Made by a program: the position numbers and the translations under genes. From the NCBI RefSeq assembly GCF_023074055.1, contig NZ_JADPKR010000045.1:124001-188000 (forward strand): DNA of 64,000 nt, in the 5' to 3' direction. This DNA comes from Bradyrhizobium sp. 141. Its GTDB lineage: Bacteria > Pseudomonadota > Alphaproteobacteria > Rhizobiales > Xanthobacteraceae. This document shows positions 24,144-31,904 of the stretch, one piece after another (position 1 is the stretch's first letter; the number at the start of each line of letters is the position of its first letter). The notes under the pieces were generated by a model. That model was given only the letters and a program-made list of their open reading frames with translations. It did no database searches and was not told the DNA's origin.

Positions 24144-24158
24144 GCATTTGTCGTGCCA
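24144..24158 (-). promoter_or_regulatory. Sigma-54 promoter of glnII
   Basis: TGGCACGACAAATGC on the minus strand, followed by T, matches the -24/-12 consensus with GG and GC exactly ten bases apart. Transcription should begin near 24132, leaving a leader of about 78 nt. Rhizobial glnII is known to need RpoN and NtrC. NtrC sites would be expected at about 24250; only a partial GCACC-type element is seen there. Confidence 0.88.
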
Positions 24159-24593
24159 AAAGGCCGCAGTGCCAGAGGTTTTCCACCGCGGCCGAGGTTG
24201 CCTTGCCGCGAGCAGACCGCGTCCGGCGATATGCGTCATAGCCGCGCACCTTCGCGTGTAGCTGCAGCGCAAAAAACCCGGGGAAATCGCCCGATTCTGA
24301 TGCAGACGACCCCGTGCTGGAAGTTGCCGATGAAACGCGCATCAACGTCCAGCAATTTTCGCAAAGTCGACCACCCCTGCTCAGCAACCTTTGCAATGGC
24401 CCAGGCATTAGTCACCAACAGCGTGCCTTAGGGGATGCAGACCTCTGCCTGCCCACAAATTGGGCGGCAACTGATTTCCTTTTCAGCACTTCCCAATTCG
24501 GGGGGCGCGGCCGATATGGGGATTCCGGTAACCACAATCGAACGAGTCGGGCGCACCATGGAGGCTAAGGCGCTTCGACCAAGGAGAATCGCA

Positions 24594-24797
24594 ATGATGA
24601 ACAATGGTCTGAGTCACGGATCGGCAACGATCTACCAATTTCCGGTCGGGGGCCGCGCAGCTCTCGCCGGACGCCGCTATGGCGAGACCCGCCTTCCTGC
24701 CGATCACGCCTCGCTTCCCGCGAACGCCTCGATCTGCAGCGACAGCTGGTACCACCAGGACGCGGTCGACGAAGCCAAGCCGAAATGGGATCGCTGA
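24594..24797 (+). CDS. gstI: DUF2735 / GstI-like translational inhibitor of glnII
   Basis: A 67-residue protein of the DUF2735 family, with ATG at 24594 eight bases after AAGGAG. The conserved block ATIYQFPVGGRAALAGRR lies at about residues 11-28. In Rhizobium leguminosarum the divergent neighbour of glnII, gstI, encodes a small protein of this type that inhibits glnII translation when nitrogen is ample. Size, orientation and position are the same here, which supports the name. A strong terminator follows. Confidence 0.8.
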   Translation: MMNNGLSHGSATIYQFPVGGRAALAGRRYGETRLPADHASLPANASICSDSWYHQDAVDEAKPKWDR

Positions 24798-24851
24798 TGC
24801 CCGTGCTTGGTTTGAAACCGCGGCGCTCGCGCAAGCGCCCGGCGGCAGTTC

Positions 24852-24887
24852 AAAAAGGGTCGAAACAAAGATGTTTCGGCCCTTTTT
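24852..24887 (+). terminator. Intrinsic terminator after the gstI-like gene
   Basis: A 16-base stem beginning AAAAAGGG pairs across an AAGA loop with an arm ending CCCTTTTT, with one G-T mismatch. Because it has A and T tails at opposite ends it may also stop transcription from the opposing lysozyme-inhibitor-like gene that ends at 24911. Confidence 0.88.
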
Positions 24888-24910
24888 GATTCTCGCGTGA
24901 ACGACGCCGT

Positions 24911-25222
24911 TCAAATCACCGCGCAGGCCGTCGCCGGCCGCTTCAGATGCTTGACCGTGATGGTCCCCGTCTTGCCGATGGTCAGCGTGATACCGGCCCC
25001 CGCATAGCGTATGCCGGAGACAGTCAGCCGCTTGGTGAGCGTGACCGGCTCGCCGTCGATCTGAAGAAAAGCGCGCTTGTCGTAGTCATAGAGCCCAACG
25101 ATGAACTGCGTCCCGTCGGTGCAGCGGTAGGTCTGGAACGTCTGCGCTCCAGCCTGCCGCGCGCCGGAAATTCCAACTGCCAGCATGGTGATCCCCAAAA
25201 GAATGGCCTTGTGCCGGACCAT
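24911..25222 (-). CDS. Exported MliC-like (C-type lysozyme inhibitor fold) protein
   Basis: A 103-residue exported protein. The signal peptide spans about residues 1-28 (KAILLGITMLAVGISG). The mature part begins with TYRCTDGTQFIVGLYD and ends with a Cys near the C-terminus (PATACAVI), with the strand pattern LTVSGIRYAGAGITLTIG. This is the layout of the MliC/PliC family, which protects peptidoglycan from host lysozyme; the inhibitor function is inferred and not certain. ATG at 25222 follows AGGGGG. It is divergent from a phosphatase gene. Confidence 0.7.
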   Translation of the reverse strand: MVRHKAILLGITMLAVGISGARQAGAQTFQTYRCTDGTQFIVGLYDYDKRAFLQIDGEPVTLTKRLTVSGIRYAGAGITLTIGKTGTITVKHLKRPATACAVI

Positions 25223-25292
25223 GATCGCCCCCTGTAATACCTCAAGGACGCCACCTCGTGCGTCCAATGGAACCATAACCGAAGCCGATCCC

Positions 25293-26036
25293 ATGTCAGA
25301 TTCCCCTGCCCGCCACCTCGCCTTGCAAGGCGCCAGCAATTTTCGCGATCTCGGCGGCTATCCGACGTCCGATGGCCGCACCACGCGCTGGCGGCACATC
25401 TTCCGCTCCAACCATCTCGGCCAGCTCACCGCCGCCGACGTCGAGATCGTCCGCGCGCTGGGCGTGCGAAGCGCGTTCGATTTCCGCGGGCTGGAGGAGC
25501 GTGCGGCCGGCATCTGCGTCGTGAACGAGATCACGGTGCATTCGCTGCCGATCGAGCCGAGCGTGGTCGCCGCGCTGCGCGCCGAACTCGCGAGGGGCAC
25601 GCTGACCGCGCCAGTCGCCCTCGAGCTCATGCGCGAATCCTATCGCAACTATGTCCGTCACCATACGCATAGCTTTCGCAATCTGTTCGGCCATCTCCTG
25701 GAGGACCGTGCGCCGCTGGTGATCCACTGCACCGCCGGCAAGGACCGCACCGGCTTTGCCAGCGCGCTGATCCTCCATGCGCTCGGCGTACCCGATGACG
25801 TCATCGCCGAGGACTACCTGCTCACCAACCAGCACTACAAGCGCGATGCGACGGCGGCCATCGACCTGTCGGAAGACGTGCGCAATGCCATCGGCAGCGT
25901 CGAAGCCTCTTACCTTGCCGCGGCTTTCGAAGCGGTCGGCAAGGAATACGGCAACATCGAAACCTATTTGCGCGACGGGCTCAACCTCGGCACGGCGGAG
26001 CGGGCCGCGCTGAAGGCGCGCTATCTGCAATCATAG
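25293..26036 (+). CDS. Tyrosine-protein phosphatase family protein
   Basis: A 247-residue protein of the bacterial tyrosine/lipid phosphatase family (Y_phosphatase3 type). The P-loop is HCTAGKDRTG (about 147-156), a CX5R active site. The N-terminal ASNFRDLGGYPTSDGRTTRW block (about 14-33) is diagnostic of this group. Members remove phosphate from phosphotyrosine or phosphoinositides. ATG at 25293 is taken because the frame extension to 25185 has no family similarity. The SDR gene starts 20 bp after its stop, so the two are probably co-transcribed. Confidence 0.9.
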   Translation: MSDSPARHLALQGASNFRDLGGYPTSDGRTTRWRHIFRSNHLGQLTAADVEIVRALGVRSAFDFRGLEERAAGICVVNEITVHSLPIEPSVVAALRAELARGTLTAPVALELMRESYRNYVRHHTHSFRNLFGHLLEDRAPLVIHCTAGKDRTGFASALILHALGVPDDVIAEDYLLTNQHYKRDATAAIDLSEDVRNAIGSVEASYLAAAFEAVGKEYGNIETYLRDGLNLGTAERAALKARYLQS

Positions 26037-26056
26037 GCCGCCGCGCCGGGAGAACG

Positions 26057-26740
26057 ATGATGCAAGACAAGGTCCTAATCGTGACAGGGGCACTCGGCGC
26101 GCTCGGCACGGTGGTGGCGGAGCTCGCACGGTCGCGCGGCGCGCGTGTCGCCAGCATTGATCATGCGCCTTCACAGAGCCCCGCAACGCCCGACCGCATC
26201 GAGATCGGCGGCGTCGACCTGTCCGACGCAATCCAGGCGAAGACAGCAGTCGATGCGGCGGCAAAGCATTTCGGCAGGGTCGATGCGCTGATCAACATCG
26301 CCGGCGGCTTCGCGTTCGAAACCGTCGGCGACGGCGACATCAAGACCTGGCAGCGCATGTACACGCTGAATGTCCTGACCGCGCTCAACGCCTCGCGCGC
26401 GGCGCTGCCGCACCTTGCCGCGTCCAAGGCCGGCCGCATCGTGAATATCGGCGCCATGGGCGCGCTCCAGGCCGGCAGCGGCATGGGGCCCTATGCGGCC
26501 TCGAAGGCAGGCGTGCATCGCCTCACCGAGGCGCTCGCCAACGAGTGGAAGGGCAAGGTCACGGTGAACGCGGTGCTGCCGTCGATCATCGACACCAAGG
26601 CCAACCGCACCGACATGCCGAAAGCGGACTTCTCCACATGGGTGACGCCGCAGGAACTCGCCGAGGTCATCCTGTTCCTCGCCAGCGACGCCGCGAGCGG
26701 CGTCACCGGCGCGCTGATCCCCGTCGGCGGGCGGGTGTGA
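26057..26740 (+). CDS. Short-chain dehydrogenase/reductase, dihydropteridine-reductase-like
   Basis: A 227-residue NAD(P)-binding Rossmann enzyme with the glycine motif TGALGALG (about 10-17), NIAGG (about 81-85) and the active YAASK (about 151-155). The catalytic Ser of ordinary SDRs, 13 residues before the Tyr, is Ala here (VNIGAMGA). This Ser-to-Ala exchange and the later DTKANRTDMPKADFSTW segment resemble quinonoid dihydropteridine reductase, so a pterin or quinonoid substrate is plausible. GGAGA precedes ATG at 26057. The stop abuts the opposing GrlR gene. Confidence 0.85.
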   Translation: MMQDKVLIVTGALGALGTVVAELARSRGARVASIDHAPSQSPATPDRIEIGGVDLSDAIQAKTAVDAAAKHFGRVDALINIAGGFAFETVGDGDIKTWQRMYTLNVLTALNASRAALPHLAASKAGRIVNIGAMGALQAGSGMGPYAASKAGVHRLTEALANEWKGKVTVNAVLPSIIDTKANRTDMPKADFSTWVTPQELAEVILFLASDAASGVTGALIPVGGRV

Positions 26741-27088
26741 TCAATCCGGCACCAGCAGCCGCAGATTGCCTTTGAAACGGATGCTCTGTTTGCCGGCGAG
26801 CGCCATGCCTTCGCCATAGGCGCTCTCGTCAGTGTAGGTGCCGCTGAAGCCGATGGTCACGATTTTGCGGCCCCACACCGGGCGCTCGTCGAACGAGGGC
26901 GAGTGCTCCTCGTTCGTCAACTCGCCCTTCCACTTGCCGCCAGACGAAGTGTAGCTGCCGTAGGCGAAGAAGAATGAATCGCCACCCCGCATGGTGCCGT
27001 CGCGCAGCACCATGACGCCTTGATTGCCGCCCTGCACAGCATCCAGCATTTCGATACGGATGTGATAAAGCCCGTTCCTGATTGTCAT
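26741..27088 (-). CDS. GrlR-family protein, single domain
   Basis: A 115-residue protein with one GrlR-like barrel: IRNGLYHIRIEMLDAVQG (about 3-20), VLRDGTMRGGDSFFFAYGSY (about 28-47) and LTNEEHSPSF. It is the third member of the family within 8 kb and the only one with normal single-domain length. ATG at 27088 (MTIRNGLY) was chosen because family members begin just before NGLY. It converges with the SDR gene with no spacing, so it is transcribed alone. Confidence 0.8.
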   Translation of the reverse strand: MTIRNGLYHIRIEMLDAVQGGNQGVMVLRDGTMRGGDSFFFAYGSYTSSGGKWKGELTNEEHSPSFDERPVWGRKIVTIGFSGTYTDESAYGEGMALAGKQSIRFKGNLRLLVPD

Positions 27089-27228
27089 CTTCGTCAAGCG
27101 CCCGGCGGTCCCGCCCGCAGGATAACCGTACCATCCGGTCCCGATCAAATGGTGCAGAGCCCCGAGTCCGATCCCGGCTAGACTGCCGGCAACTGATTCT
27201 CCGATCGGACCTCACCCGGAACCCTCCC

Positions 27229-27936
27229 TTGGAAACCGCGCTTTACCTGCCCGTCAAACGCTTCCTCGAAGAGCTCGGCTTCACCGTGAAGGGTGAGATC
27301 GGCGGCTGCGATCTCGTGGGCCTCAGCGCCGGCGATCCGCCGGTGGTGGTGATCGGCGAGCTCAAGCTCGCCTTCAATCTCGAGCTGATCCTGCAGGCGG
27401 TCGACCGCGCGCCGGCCGGCGACGAGGTCTGGATCGCGGCAAAGATGTCGATTCGAGGCAAGGGACGCGAGAGCGATTCGCGCTATCGCAATCTCTGCCG
27501 ACGGCTCGGCTTCGGCATGCTCGGGGTCACCGATCGCGGCCAGGTCGAGGTGCTGGTAAAGCCGCCGACGGCGGCGCCGCGCCGCGAGCCGAAGGTCCGT
27601 TCGCGCCTCGTCGCCGAGCATCAGCGCCGCCAGGGCGATCCCGTGCTCGGCGGCAGCACCCGCGCGCCGATCATGACAGCCTATCGGCAGCAGGCGCTGG
27701 CCTGCGCCTCGGAGCTCGCCGGTGGGCCACGGAAAGTGCGAGAATTGCGCGAACGCTGCCCTGACGCCGGCAAGATCTTGCTTAACAATGTGTATGGCTG
27801 GTTCGAACGGGCGGACCGGGGAATCTACGGGCTTACTGAGGCCGGACGCGCCGCCCTGAAGCGCTGGCCGCAACCACGGATTGAGATCGATGCCGGTGTC
27901 GCGTCACACCCTGACATCCGACCGGTGCATAGCTGA
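27229..27936 (+). CDS. DUF2161 family putative PD-(D/E)XK phosphodiesterase
   Basis: A 235-residue protein beginning with the family-typical ETALYLPVKRFLEELGFTVK. The nuclease-like core follows: CDLVGLSAGDPPVVVIGELK (about 26-45) gives the D...ExK arrangement of a PD-(D/E)XK fold, and the RYRNLCRRLGFGMLGVT strand-helix comes next. The C-terminal 60 residues form a winged-helix-like tail (ACASELAGGPRKVRELRER, then GWFERADRGIYGLTEAG). The start is TTG at 27229. No biological substrate is known for the family. It is divergent from the single-domain GrlR gene. Confidence 0.8.
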   Translation: METALYLPVKRFLEELGFTVKGEIGGCDLVGLSAGDPPVVVIGELKLAFNLELILQAVDRAPAGDEVWIAAKMSIRGKGRESDSRYRNLCRRLGFGMLGVTDRGQVEVLVKPPTAAPRREPKVRSRLVAEHQRRQGDPVLGGSTRAPIMTAYRQQALACASELAGGPRKVRELRERCPDAGKILLNNVYGWFERADRGIYGLTEAGRAALKRWPQPRIEIDAGVASHPDIRPVHS

Positions 27937-28009
27937 GATGCCACACCAATTTCATATTGCAATGCAACATTCGTGGCACTAGGTATCCCGGCATCAAAAC
28001 GAGGCCGTT

Positions 28010-28315
28010 ATGAACGCAGACTGGAATACCAAATATGGCACGCGGCGCGTCCGCCATGATCCGCCCACCTTGGACGAGGCGATCTTCGCCGCCATTGGCA
28101 TCACCGACGATCATGAGCAGCAGGCCGAGATCGCCGCAGCCTTGATGGGCATGCCGCTCGATGTCGTGCAGGCCGAGGTGAAGAAGCAGGCGCGCACCAA
28201 CAGCCGCATCACTGCGACGCGCGTGATCGCCGGCGAACAGGGTGCACAGCGCTCCGTCGTGGTCGAACGCCGCGTCGTCCGCCGTTTCGGCAACGACAAG
28301 CGCACCGGCACCTGA
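28010..28315 (+). CDS. Hypothetical protein with a possible wHTH-type core
   Basis: A 101-residue protein, ATG at 28010 with ACGAGG upstream. The middle (LDEAIFAAIGITDDHEQQAE, then MPLDVVQAEVKKQART) predicts two or three helices, and the C-terminus is basic with repeated Val/Arg (VVVERRVVRRFG). I do not recognise a named family. The strong terminator directly downstream supports a real single-gene transcript. Confidence 0.65.
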   Translation: MNADWNTKYGTRRVRHDPPTLDEAIFAAIGITDDHEQQAEIAAALMGMPLDVVQAEVKKQARTNSRITATRVIAGEQGAQRSVVVERRVVRRFGNDKRTGT

Positions 28316-28340
28316 GCGCGTGGTCGTCTACCCCAATACA

Positions 28341-28372
28341 AAAGCGGACCGGTTTTGCCGGTCCGCTTTTTT
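28341..28372. terminator. Intrinsic terminator between convergent genes
   Basis: AAAGCGGACCGG pairs with CCGGTCCGCTTT across a short T-rich loop and is followed by more T. With A and T runs at both ends it can serve the plus-strand gene ending at 28315 and the minus-strand GNAT gene ending at 28396. Confidence 0.88.
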
Positions 28373-28395
28373 GATTCCGGTCCTGCCTTTTTAGG

Positions 28396-29007
28396 TCAGG
28401 CGGCGCGATTGCCGTACATGCTCGAGATGATCTTCCAGCAGGTCGAGTTGAAGCTGAGAAGAGCGCGACCGGCTGTGAACGGCGAAGCCGCGAGATCGGC
28501 CAGTTCGGCCTCAGGCGTCTTGGCGAGATCAATGGTGCCGGTCGATTCGCCGTGGCGGAAAGCCAGATGCGCGCCGAACTTCCTGGCGAGCGCCCGCATC
28601 GCGTGGTTCTCGGCGCCCGTGGTGATACGCAGGCGCTTATAGCCTTTCCAGCGCGCCTCCGCGACCAGGCGGCGGAACAGCACGGTGCCGACGCCCTGGC
28701 GGCGTGCAGAGGCTTCCACGCTGAAGGCGACTTCAGGCAGAGAATCGTCTTCCTCCGGATGCAGTTCGGCCGCACCGCGGACAACGCCGTCAACGATGTA
28801 AGCGACGATCACAGTGCCATCTTCGGCACAGCGCGCGGCGTATCGCTCGATGAAGCTGTCGTCGAGAAAACCGTTGAAACGATCGTGCCGGCTTTCGGCA
28901 TCGAGTCTCAGCAGATGATCGCGCAGAAGCGGCAATTCTTCCTGCTGGCTCAAGGTCCGCACATAGCCCGGAACGGACGGCATGCGGGTAGTGTCTTCAA
29001 GTGCCAC
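28396..29007 (-). CDS. GNAT family N-acetyltransferase
   Basis: A 203-residue acetyl-CoA-dependent acyltransferase. The cofactor loop is RRQGVGTVLFRRLV (about 102-115), preceded by the VAFSVEASA strand and followed by LRITTGAENHAMRALARKFG, the usual GNAT order. The N-terminal part (LRDHLLRLDAESRHDRFNGF) is typical of bacterial members with unknown acceptors. The start is GTG at 29007, seven bases after AGGAG. A transferable acceptor cannot be named. Confidence 0.87.
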   Translation of the reverse strand: MALEDTTRMPSVPGYVRTLSQQEELPLLRDHLLRLDAESRHDRFNGFLDDSFIERYAARCAEDGTVIVAYIVDGVVRGAAELHPEEDDSLPEVAFSVEASARRQGVGTVLFRRLVAEARWKGYKRLRITTGAENHAMRALARKFGAHLAFRHGESTGTIDLAKTPEAELADLAASPFTAGRALLSFNSTCWKIISSMYGNRAA

Positions 29008-29158
29008 GTCAAAACTCCTCTTGGTGTCCCTCGAGGAGGCGTTCGAATCCCTAGATCCCCAATATTGTGCGTCGCAACATCCTTTTCAAGCCGGGAACCT
29101 GCCCAAGTTTCAGGCATGAGGGGCGCCTAATTCGTTAATGAGATCAAAGCCCCCGTAT

Positions 29159-29560
29159 TCATACGAGGACAAGCTGGGTCTGGGTCACCACCGCGACCAG
29201 CTTACCGTCTTCGGTCTCCAGCCGGGTGGTCCAGACCTGGGTCCGCCGGCCCCGGTGAACCGGGGTGGCGATCGCGATGACCGTGGTTCCTTCCTTGGCC
29301 CCACCGATGAAATTGGTCTTGCTCTCCAGCGTGGTCGTGCCCTTGGCGTCGTCAGGCAGGTTGATCACGGTCGCCGCCGCGCCAACGGAATCGGCCAGCG
29401 CCATCACGGCCCCGCCATGGATGGTGTGGTGAAGCGTGCAGAGATCGGGCCGGACCGTCATCCGCGCCACCACGCGGTCCTTCTCGGCCTCGACGAACTC
29501 GACGCCCTTGAGCTCGGCGAACGGCATCTTCATCGCTTTAAGTTTTTCGAGCGGCGTCAT
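29159..29560 (-). CDS. PaaI-type hotdog thioesterase
   Basis: A 133-residue single hotdog-fold enzyme that hydrolyses aryl- or acyl-CoA thioesters. The active-site segment is LHHTIHGGAVMALADSVGAA (about 43-62), which carries HGG and the catalytic acid of the next helix. The length is normal for PaaI. ATG at 29560 has GGGAGGA upstream; a start five codons earlier lacks one. It sits alone between two intergenic regions, the upstream one holding a palindromic repeat. Confidence 0.87.
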   Translation of the reverse strand: MTPLEKLKAMKMPFAELKGVEFVEAEKDRVVARMTVRPDLCTLHHTIHGGAVMALADSVGAAATVINLPDDAKGTTTLESKTNFIGGAKEGTTVIAIATPVHRGRRTQVWTTRLETEDGKLVAVVTQTQLVLV

Positions 29561-29670
29561 CAGATGTCCTCCCAATCCATTGTTGTGTCAGCGTGAATGG
29601 CTTCGCGCGGCAAGGCAATGACGTCTGAGGTAATGGCCGCGCTGACTTCGGCACGCAGCGCCAACCCTCG

Positions 29671-29810
29671 CGTGTCCCGGACGCGCTGCAACGCGTAGCG
29701 TTGCTGCGCAGCGCCGGGACCCATCTCGCCACGATTTCGGTGTTGCGTGGGCCCCGGCTCTGCAGCGCATCACGCCGCAAGTGCGGCGCGCTGCGCTGCG
29801 TCCGGGGCAC
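29671..29810. repeat. Dispersed long palindromic repeat, family A copy 2
   Basis: This copy begins with CGTGTCCCGGACGCGCTGCA and ends with GCTGCGTCCGGGGCAC. The inner blocks GCGCCGGGACCCATC and GTGGGCCCCGGCTC pair as in the other copies. It lies between the thioesterase gene and the kynU stop, only 8 bp from that stop, so it could act as a processing or termination hairpin for kynU. Confidence 0.82.
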
Positions 29811-29817
29811 AGCAGAA

Positions 29818-31020
29818 TCACGTCACCGCGTTCACGACCTGATATTCCGGCCGTCGCCACACCTCGCCCGCAATCACCTCCTCGATGATCTCGGCCGCCT
29901 TCAACACTTCGCCCTCGCCGATATAGAGCGGCGTGATGCCGAACCTCATGATGTCAGGCGCGCGGAAATCGCCGATGACGCCACGGGCGATCAGGGCTTG
30001 CATCGCGGCATAGCCGCCGTCGAAGGCGAAGGAGACTTGCGAGCCACGGCGATCATGCGCGCGCGGGGTGACCAGCTTCAAAGACGGGCAGCGGCGTTCG
30101 ACTTCCGCGATCAGCAAGTCACCGAGCGCCAACGAGCGGGCGCGGACCTCCGCGATATCGACACGGTCCCAGATGTCGAGTGAGGCCTCCAGCGCCGCCA
30201 TCGCCAGCACCGGTGGCGTGCCGACGCGCATACGCTCGACGCCGCCCGCGGCCGCATAGGCAAGCTCGAACGCGAAGGGTTTTGCGTGGCCCATCCACCC
30301 CGACAGCGCAGCGCGCGCGCTGTCGGCGTGGCGCGGTGCGACGTAGAGGAAGGCCGGCGCACCAGGGCCGGCGTTGATGTATTTGTAGGTGCACCCCGCC
30401 GCGAAATCGGCGCCGCTTCCGGCGAGATCGACCGGCAACGCGCCTGCGGAATGCGCGAGATCCCAGACCGTGACGATACCGAGCGCATGCGCTTTCGCAG
30501 TCAGATGCGCCATGTCGTGACGGCGGCCGGTGCGGTAGTCGACCTCGGTGATGTAGAGCACCGCGACCTCCTCCGACAGCGCGGATTCGATCTCCTCCGG
30601 CGCAACCAGACGCAATTGATGGCCGCGCCCGAGCGTGGCGATCAGGCCTTCGGCCATGTAGAGATCGGTCGGAAAGTTGCCGGTGTCCGACAGGATGATC
30701 TTGCGCGACGCGTTCATGTCGAGCGCGGCGGCGAGAGCCTGATAGACCTTGAGCGACAGCGTGTCCCCGACCATCACCGAGCCGGCTTCCGCGCCGATCA
30801 GTCGCGCGATGCGATCGCCGACATGGCGCGGCTGGGCGTACCAGCCCGCGGTGTTCCAGGCGCGGATCAGCTCAACGCCCCACTCCGTCGTGATGACGCG
30901 GTTGACGCGCTCGGCAACGCCTGATGGCAGCGCGCCAAGCGAATTGCCGTCGAGATAGATCACGCCACCCGGCAAGTGGAACAAAGCTTTGGTGTCGTCA
31001 TAGACGCGATATCTGGTCAT
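29818..31020 (-). CDS. kynU: Kynureninase
   Basis: A 400-residue PLP enzyme that splits kynurenine (or 3-hydroxykynurenine) to anthranilate (or 3-hydroxyanthranilate) plus alanine. Visible landmarks are IYLDGNSLGALP (about 19-30), the VGDTLSLKVYQAL block, SDTGNFPTDLYMAEGL, VWDLAHSAGALPVDL (PLP-contacting Asp/His) and CTYKYINAGPGAPAFLY with the PLP-binding Lys. The C-terminal RFGITPLYIGEGEV is typical. ATG at 31020 is used; an ATG two codons upstream (31026) almost touches the kynA stop, so the genes are translationally coupled. Confidence 0.95.
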   Translation of the reverse strand: MTRYRVYDDTKALFHLPGGVIYLDGNSLGALPSGVAERVNRVITTEWGVELIRAWNTAGWYAQPRHVGDRIARLIGAEAGSVMVGDTLSLKVYQALAAALDMNASRKIILSDTGNFPTDLYMAEGLIATLGRGHQLRLVAPEEIESALSEEVAVLYITEVDYRTGRRHDMAHLTAKAHALGIVTVWDLAHSAGALPVDLAGSGADFAAGCTYKYINAGPGAPAFLYVAPRHADSARAALSGWMGHAKPFAFELAYAAAGGVERMRVGTPPVLAMAALEASLDIWDRVDIAEVRARSLALGDLLIAEVERRCPSLKLVTPRAHDRRGSQVSFAFDGGYAAMQALIARGVIGDFRAPDIMRFGITPLYIGEGEVLKAAEIIEEVIAGEVWRRPEYQVVNAVT

Positions 31021-31028
31021 GGGCATTT

Positions 31029-31868
31029 CTACAGAATCGTGCGGACGCGCCAGAGTTCGGGGAACAGCTCCACCTCCAGCATGCGCTTGAGATAGCTGAC
31101 ACCACCGGTGCCGCCGGTACCGCGCTTGAAGCCGATGACACGCTCGACCGTTGTCACGTGGTTGAAGCGCCAGCGGCGGAAATAATCCTCGAAGTCGACC
31201 AGTTTCTCGGCGAGCTCGTAGAGCATCCAATGCGTCCCCGGCGCCTCGTAGACGACGCGCCAGGCCTGCAGCACGCCTTCGTTGAAGCTGTGGGTCTCGC
31301 GAACATCGCGAGCCAGCACCGCGGCCGGCATCTTGAGCCCGTTGCGGTCGGCGAGCCGCAGCACTTCGTCATAGAGGCTGGGTGTCGCGAGTTCGGCTTC
31401 GAGCAGCTTCGTCGTCTCCACATCGTGCGCGTGCGGCTTGAGCATGGCGTGATTGCGGTTTCCTAGCAGGAATTCGATCAGCCGGTATTGCCGCGACTGA
31501 AAACCCGAGGACTGTCCGAGCTGAGAGCGGAAGCGCGTATACTCGCTGGGCGTCATGGTGCGCAGCACGTCCCAGGCGTTGTTGAGCTGCTCGAAGATGC
31601 GCGACATCCGCGCCAGCATCTTCATTGCAGGCTGCACCTCGTCGTTGGCGATGGCGCGGCGCGCAGCGCTGAGTTCGTGGATGGCAAGGCGCATCCACAG
31701 TTCCGTGGTCTGATGCTGGATGATGAACAGCATCTCGTCATGCGCTTCGGAGAGCGGATGCTGCGCGCCAAGGATCGCATCCAGCGCCAGGTAGTCGCCG
31801 TAGGACATCCGCCGGGCGAAATCGGTCTCGGCGCCTTCATTCGCAGGATCGTAATCGCTGGACGTCAT
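31029..31868 (-). CDS. kynA: Tryptophan 2,3-dioxygenase
   Basis: A 279-residue heme dioxygenase that opens the indole ring of tryptophan to N-formylkynurenine, the first step of the kynurenine path. [20 protein letters not shown] (about 48-67) holds the conserved substrate-site His and the Arg contact, [17 protein letters not shown] and HAMLKPHA follow, and the [14 protein letters not shown] segment near the C-terminus is family-typical. The size matches bacterial enzymes. It is the middle gene of a three-gene operon with the formamidase 36 bp upstream and kynU downstream. Confidence 0.96.
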   Translation of the reverse strand: MTSSDYDPANEGAETDFARRMSYGDYLALDAILGAQHPLSEAHDEMLFIIQHQTTELWMRLAIHELSAARRAIANDEVQPAMKMLARMSRIFEQLNNAWDVLRTMTPSEYTRFRSQLGQSSGFQSRQYRLIEFLLGNRNHAMLKPHAHDVETTKLLEAELATPSLYDEVLRLADRNGLKMPAAVLARDVRETHSFNEGVLQAWRVVYEAPGTHWMLYELAEKLVDFEDYFRRWRFNHVTTVERVIGFKRGTGGTGGVSYLKRMLEVELFPELWRVRTIL

Positions 31869-31904
31869 GGGCAGGCCCTTTCGAACGATCTTCCCCGTCT
31901 TTGC

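Noticed and set aside
24244..24262. NtrC-binding site upstream of the glnII promoter
   Set aside because: Only one arm (GCACC) is clear and the second arm does not match, so it is not listed as a feature.
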